DNA of 64,000 nucleotides from Leisingera coralii (GTDB taxonomy: Bacteria > Pseudomonadota > Alphaproteobacteria > Rhodobacterales > Rhodobacteraceae): NCBI RefSeq assembly GCF_049056525.1, contig NZ_JBHUPT010000018.1, positions 32,148 through 96,147 of the forward strand, in the 5' to 3' direction. Numbering within the stretch: position 1 is the first letter of the stretch; each line of letters begins with the position of its first letter. Shown here piece by piece: positions 60,356 through 64,000 of this stretch. Position numbers and translations under genes: made by a program. The notes below the pieces were generated by a model. The model had not been told where the DNA came from. It saw only the letters and a list, made by a program, of their open reading frames with translations, and did not search any database.

Positions 60356-61741
60356 TTAGCGGCGCTGAAAGGCGGGAGAGGACAGGATAAGCCCGACCGC
60401 CTCGGCCTCGGTTTCGGCGGCGCGGGCGGCAAACATCACCCGCTCGTTGGCAAAGCGGCCCAGTGCCGCTGACGCAAAGCGGCGCGGATCGGGCAGCGGC
60501 TGCGTCAGCCGCCGCGGCGCCGCCATCGCCCAGCGCAGGCGGGCCGCGAGGGCTTGCGGCGTCACCCAGGCTGCATCCTCTTCGGGCCAGCCGTCCGGCC
60601 CGCCGGAAAACTCCCAGCGCTGCCCCATCGGCGTCAGCGGCGCCAGCAGCAAACGGTTGAGCTGCCCCGGCCGCAAGGCGGCAATCCGCGCTGGCGGCAC
60701 CGCCAGCGCGCGGCAGGCAGAAGCAACGTAGTCAAAGGGCGGCTTTACGTTACGCAGCTGAGGCTCCCAGGATGCCGGATGCTCCAGCAGCGCCGCGTAG
60801 ACCTGCATGAGATCGCCGCCGCTTTGCTGGTAACGTGCCGCCAAGTGGGAGATCAGCGCAGGCTCCGGTGTATCCGAGATGAAATGCACCGCCAGCTTCC
60901 AGGCGATATGGCGCGCAGTTGCCGGGTGGCGCGCCAGATCGCGCAGGGCGCTCAGCACCTGGTCCAGCTCCGGCCTGCCGCCGCCATAAGTTTCGCCCAG
61001 GACGATCTCCGGACCCGGTTCCGCCATTCCCGGCCGGAACACGAACCCGCCGTCCCGCGTTAGGCTCAATCCCGTGAACAGCTCCGCCAGCTGCCGCACG
61101 TCCGCCTGGCTGTAAGGCCCGTCCACCCCCAGCGTGTGCAGTTCCAGCACCTCGCGGGCAAGGTTTTCGTTCAACCCGCTCAGGCGCTTGCGCCGCAGCG
61201 CTGCCCGGCTGCCCTCCCCGGCGGAGCGGTTCTGATCCAGGTATTGCAGCATCAAAGGGCTGGTGACGGCAGCGATCAGAATGTCCTCGAACCGGCCGCT
61301 GACATGCGGCCGGATCACACTCTCGGCATAAGGGGCTGCCAGAACGCGCGTCGGGCCCGTTTTGCCCTGCGCCGTGAAATGGTCAGCCCAGAACAGCACC
61401 AGCCGTTCGCGGAACGCATCGCGGGAATGGACATGGCGCAGCAGCCTCTGGCCGTGCCATCTGAAACGGGCGTGGTTCCGGGACCGGCGGAAATCCTTGA
61501 ACGCCTTGTCCGCAGCCTGATAGCCGGATTTGCCTTCCTGCTTCTTGCGCTCCCGTCTCAGCTGCCGGAACTGCGCGGTGCCCGCCACCGCTTCTTCAAA
61601 ACTGCTGACCGGAAACCGCCGCGCCATTTCATCAGGCCCGTGCAGGCGGCGAAGCATCTCTTCCGCCGATTGCGGGGGCGGCAGCACCGGCGACAGCCCT
61701 GCGCCAAAGCGGATCTCAGCCAAGTCTCCGTCAAACTGCAT
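60356..61741 (-). CDS. DUF1800 protein
   Basis: 461 residues from ATG 61741 (GGGAGAG upstream). DUF1800 features: AEIRFGAGLSP at the start, LFWADHFTAQGK near 122, NENLAREVLELHTLGVDGPY near 198 and QADVRQLAELFTGLSL. No clear signal peptide is seen. DUF1800 and DUF1501 genes are very often adjacent and probably act together on a surface or periplasmic substrate that has not been identified. Confidence 0.88.
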   Translation of the reverse strand: MQFDGDLAEIRFGAGLSPVLPPPQSAEEMLRRLHGPDEMARRFPVSSFEEAVAGTAQFRQLRRERKKQEGKSGYQAADKAFKDFRRSRNHARFRWHGQRLLRHVHSRDAFRERLVLFWADHFTAQGKTGPTRVLAAPYAESVIRPHVSGRFEDILIAAVTSPLMLQYLDQNRSAGEGSRAALRRKRLSGLNENLAREVLELHTLGVDGPYSQADVRQLAELFTGLSLTRDGGFVFRPGMAEPGPEIVLGETYGGGRPELDQVLSALRDLARHPATARHIAWKLAVHFISDTPEPALISHLAARYQQSGGDLMQVYAALLEHPASWEPQLRNVKPPFDYVASACRALAVPPARIAALRPGQLNRLLLAPLTPMGQRWEFSGGPDGWPEEDAAWVTPQALAARLRWAMAAPRRLTQPLPDPRRFASAALGRFANERVMFAARAAETEAEAVGLILSSPAFQRR

Positions 61742-61933
61742 CGCCTGCTCTCCCTGAACGTCCCGTTGCCCCGTGCAGGTTAGAGCATTGGCGCCCCGGC
61801 CCACAGGTGAATTTCATATGATACGCGCGGTCTTGCCGGTTCCGTCGCCTGCCCGGCGGAATTTTCGGCACACTGTTTCCCGGCAAGGGAACCCGCCCGG
61901 AATTTTCGCAAAATTCCGCTTTGTCCGGGGCCA

Positions 61934-61963
61934 AAGAAAAGGCCCGGGTGAATACCCGGGCCT
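61934..61963 (-). terminator. Rho-independent terminator of aspS
   Basis: Perfect 10-bp stem AGGCCCGGGT/ACCCGGGCCT with a GAAT loop; on the minus strand it is followed by TTTTCTTT. It lies 22 bases past the aspS stop. Confidence 0.85.
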
Positions 61964-61984
61964 CCATCAAAACTTGTGAGCTGT

Positions 61985-63763
61985 TTACTGATCCTGCGGG
62001 ATCACGCGCAGCCCCAGCTCCATCAGCTGCTCCGCCATCGGCTCGGAGGGCGCAGCCATCATCAGGTCTTCGGCGCGCTGGTTCATCGGGAACATAATCA
62101 CTTCGCGGATGTTGGCCTCGTCGGCCAGCAGCATCACCATGCGGTCGATGCCGGCCGCGCAGCCGCCGTGCGGCGGGGCGCCGTACTGGAAGGCGTTGAC
62201 CATGCCGCCAAAACGCTTGCGCACTTCTTCCTCGCCGTAACCGGCAATTTCGAAGGCCTTGAACATGATTTCCGGCTTGTGGTTCCGGATCGCGCCGGAG
62301 ACCAGCTCATAGCCGTTGCAGGCCAGGTCGTACTGGTAGCCGGTGACGGCCAGAGGATCGCCTTGCAGCGCATCCATGCCGCCCTTGGGCATCGAGAACG
62401 GGTTGTGGTCGAAGTCCAGCTTCCCGGTCTCCTCGTCCTCCTGGTAGATCGGGAAATCCACGATCCAGGCAAAGGCAAAGCGGTCCTGCTCGGTCAGGCC
62501 CAGCTCCTCGCCGATCACGTTGCGCGCCTTGCCTGCAACGGTCTGGAAGGTCTTGGGCTTGCCGCCCAGGAAGAAGGCCGCATCGCCCACGCCCAGCTCC
62601 AGCTGCTGGCGGATCGCCTCGGTGCGCTCGGGACCGATGTTCTTGGCCAGCGGGCCAGCCGCTTCCATGCCGTCTGCCCCCTCGCGCCAGAAGATATAGC
62701 CCATGCCCGGCAGGCCCTCTTTCTGGGCAAAGGCGTTCATCCGGTCGCAGAACTTGCGGGAGCCGCCGGTGGGTGCCGGAATAGCGCGGATTTCGGTGCC
62801 TTCCTGCTCCAGCAGCTTGGCGAAGATCGCAAAGCCCGAGCCGCGGAAGTGCTCGGAGACAACCTGCATCTTGATCGGGTTGCGCAGGTCCGGCTTGTCG
62901 GTGCCGTACCACAGCGCTGCATCCTTATAGGAGATCTGCGGCCAGGTCTGATCCACCTTGCGGCCGCCGCCGAACTCCTCGAACACGCCTTTCATCACCG
63001 GCTCGATGGTGTCGAACACGTCCTGCTGGGTGACAAAGGACATTTCCATGTCGAGCTGGTAGAAGTCGGTCGGCGAACGGTCGGCGCGCGGGTCCTCGTC
63101 GCGGAAGCAGGGCGCGATCTGGAAATACTTGTCAAAGCCCGAGACCATCATCAGCTGCTTGAACTGCTGCGGCGCCTGCGGCAGGGCGTAGAACTTGCCC
63201 GGGTGCAGGCGCGACGGCACCAGGAAGTCGCGCGCGCCCTCGGGCGACGACGCGGTGATGATCGGGGTCTGGTATTCGTTGAAGCCGATGTCCCACATGC
63301 GGCGCCGGATCGAGGCCACCATGTTGGAGCGCAGCAGCATGTTCTTCTGCATCTTCTCGCGGCGCAGGTCCAGGTAGCGGTAGCGCAGGCGGGTTTCTTC
63401 CGGGTATTCCTGATCGCCGAACACCATCAGCGGCAGTTCCTCGGATTTGCCCAGCACTTCGATGTCGCGGATGAAGACCTCGATCTCGCCGGTCGGGATC
63501 TTGGGGTTCACCAGGCTTTCGTCGCGCGCCAGCACGTTGCCGTCGATGCGGATGCACCATTCGCTGCGGACCTTCTCGATCTCGGCAAACACCGGGCTGT
63601 CCGGGTCGGCCATGACCTGGGTCATGCCGTAATGGTCGCGCAGGTCGATGAACAGCAGGCCGCCGTGGTCGCGGACGCGGTGGACCCAGCCCGACAGGCG
63701 GACGGTTTCACCCACGTTGGATTTGTTCAGTTCGGCGCAGGTATGGCTGCGGTAAGCGTGCAT
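61985..63763 (-). CDS. aspS: Aspartate-tRNA ligase
   Basis: 592 residues from ATG 63763 (AAAGGTC upstream). The bacterial start MHAYRSHTCAELNKSNVGET, an anticodon-binding OB fold with LSGWVHRVRDHGGLLFIDLR, class II motif 2 (FRDEDPRADRSPTDFYQLDM) and motif 3 (GIDRMVMLL) near the end, and a GAD insert. Most alphaproteobacterial enzymes of this type are non-discriminating and also charge tRNA-Asn; whether this one does cannot be seen here, since no gatCAB genes are in the window. Confidence 0.97.
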   Translation of the reverse strand: MHAYRSHTCAELNKSNVGETVRLSGWVHRVRDHGGLLFIDLRDHYGMTQVMADPDSPVFAEIEKVRSEWCIRIDGNVLARDESLVNPKIPTGEIEVFIRDIEVLGKSEELPLMVFGDQEYPEETRLRYRYLDLRREKMQKNMLLRSNMVASIRRRMWDIGFNEYQTPIITASSPEGARDFLVPSRLHPGKFYALPQAPQQFKQLMMVSGFDKYFQIAPCFRDEDPRADRSPTDFYQLDMEMSFVTQQDVFDTIEPVMKGVFEEFGGGRKVDQTWPQISYKDAALWYGTDKPDLRNPIKMQVVSEHFRGSGFAIFAKLLEQEGTEIRAIPAPTGGSRKFCDRMNAFAQKEGLPGMGYIFWREGADGMEAAGPLAKNIGPERTEAIRQQLELGVGDAAFFLGGKPKTFQTVAGKARNVIGEELGLTEQDRFAFAWIVDFPIYQEDEETGKLDFDHNPFSMPKGGMDALQGDPLAVTGYQYDLACNGYELVSGAIRNHKPEIMFKAFEIAGYGEEEVRKRFGGMVNAFQYGAPPHGGCAAGIDRMVMLLADEANIREVIMFPMNQRAEDLMMAAPSEPMAEQLMELGLRVIPQDQ

Positions 63764-63947
63764 CGGTTGACCTTTCATTATGCCGGTCTTTTGCCCGGGC
63801 GGGCCGTCATTCGGGAGATGCGCACGGAAACGGCGCGGAATTCGTCCGGGGTGGTACACAAGTTTGCGGCTCTGTTGTCAAGCAAACTGGGCAAATTCCG
63901 CACCGGCTGGCGCCCGGTTTTTGCCGGTTCAGCACAATGGCGCTGAG

Positions 63948-64000
63948 GCTCCCGCCCCTTGCCCGCCCCGCCGCTGCGCGGCCCGGCGGCAAGCGTTGGG
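63948..64000 (-). repeat. Structured intergenic repeat R2, copy F, cut by the right edge
   Basis: On the minus strand: core CCCAAC at the window end, then a GC-rich hairpin (CTTGCCGCCGG ... GGCGGGCAAG) and the ending GGGCGGGAGC. The first stem would lie outside the window. It sits upstream of aspS. Confidence 0.55.

Noticed and set aside
61976..63946. A 656-codon plus-strand open frame across aspS
   Set aside because: Shadow of the aspartate-tRNA ligase gene; no motif of its own.

Overview
The window looks like chromosomal DNA from an alphaproteobacterium of the family Rhodobacteraceae, probably the Roseobacter group near Leisingera or Phaeobacter. The signs are very high GC, a GcrA cell-cycle regulator, a pcm-tolC-PopZ-like gene order, DUF6455, DUF1467 and PCu(A)C proteins, an FnrL-type operator, and several families of GC-rich structured intergenic repeats. 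I see no tRNA, rRNA, CRISPR array, transposase or integrase, so most of it is ordinary core genome. The genus-level placement is inference.

Layout. 0-5.3 kb: edge of a class V aminotransferase, an MsbA-type ABC exporter, a family 2 glycosyltransferase, YgfZ translationally coupled to a fructosamine-kinase-like protein, and a secreted unknown. 5.3-8.2 kb: EF-P, a small conserved DUF6280-like protein, and cobyric acid synthase. 8.4-11.9 kb: a minus-strand run pcm, tolC, PopZ/DUF2497-like. 12.0-12.9 kb: two tandem DksA/TraR-type zinc-finger proteins, only one of which keeps the coiled-coil-tip acidic motif. 13.0-13.5 kb: an entericidin lipoprotein and a small secreted protein whose Shine-Dalgarno lies in a hairpin. 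13.8-15.05 kb: a visibly AT-richer two-gene cassette (DUF488 protein plus a protein resembling the dual-OB family) bracketed by direct copies of one intergenic repeat. 15.3-23.3 kb: LepA, small proteins, a LysR regulator, a low-molecular-weight phosphatase divergent from a class III-type sirtuin, a PCu(A)C copper chaperone with a cysteine-containing partner, L28 and MeaB.

23.7-37 kb: HrpB helicase, Nudix hydrolase, Pit phosphate transporter, an SDR lacking its catalytic tyrosine, an isochorismatase-like hydrolase, argD-argF, two membrane transporters, an orphan ABC-2 permease, GcrA and a periplasmic cupin. 37-41 kb: YHS-like protein, YghU, SnoaL-like protein, and a coupled uracil-DNA-glycosylase/SseB pair. 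41.2-45.9 kb: a capsule or KDO-polysaccharide block (KpsT- and KpsE-like proteins, KdsA, phosphomannomutase) without a KpsM permease. 46.1-49.6 kb: an AsmA-like protein and an AT-richer pentapeptide-like membrane protein. 49.8-57.4 kb: RimO, cupin, a two-cluster CDGSH protein, three tandem DUF6455 proteins under a likely FnrL site, an IMPACT/M48 peptidase operon, a nitroreductase/EI24 operon, and DUF1467 with methylmalonyl-CoA epimerase. 57.6-64 kb: a response regulator with an unknown output region, a secreted DUF1501/DUF1800 pair, and AspRS.

Most likely to reward a second look: the DUF488/dual-OB-like cassette and its flanking direct repeats; the FnrL-linked DUF6455 triplet; the PopZ-like protein supported by gene order; and at least four families of structured repeats (called R1-R4 here) lying between genes, mostly at their 3' ends.
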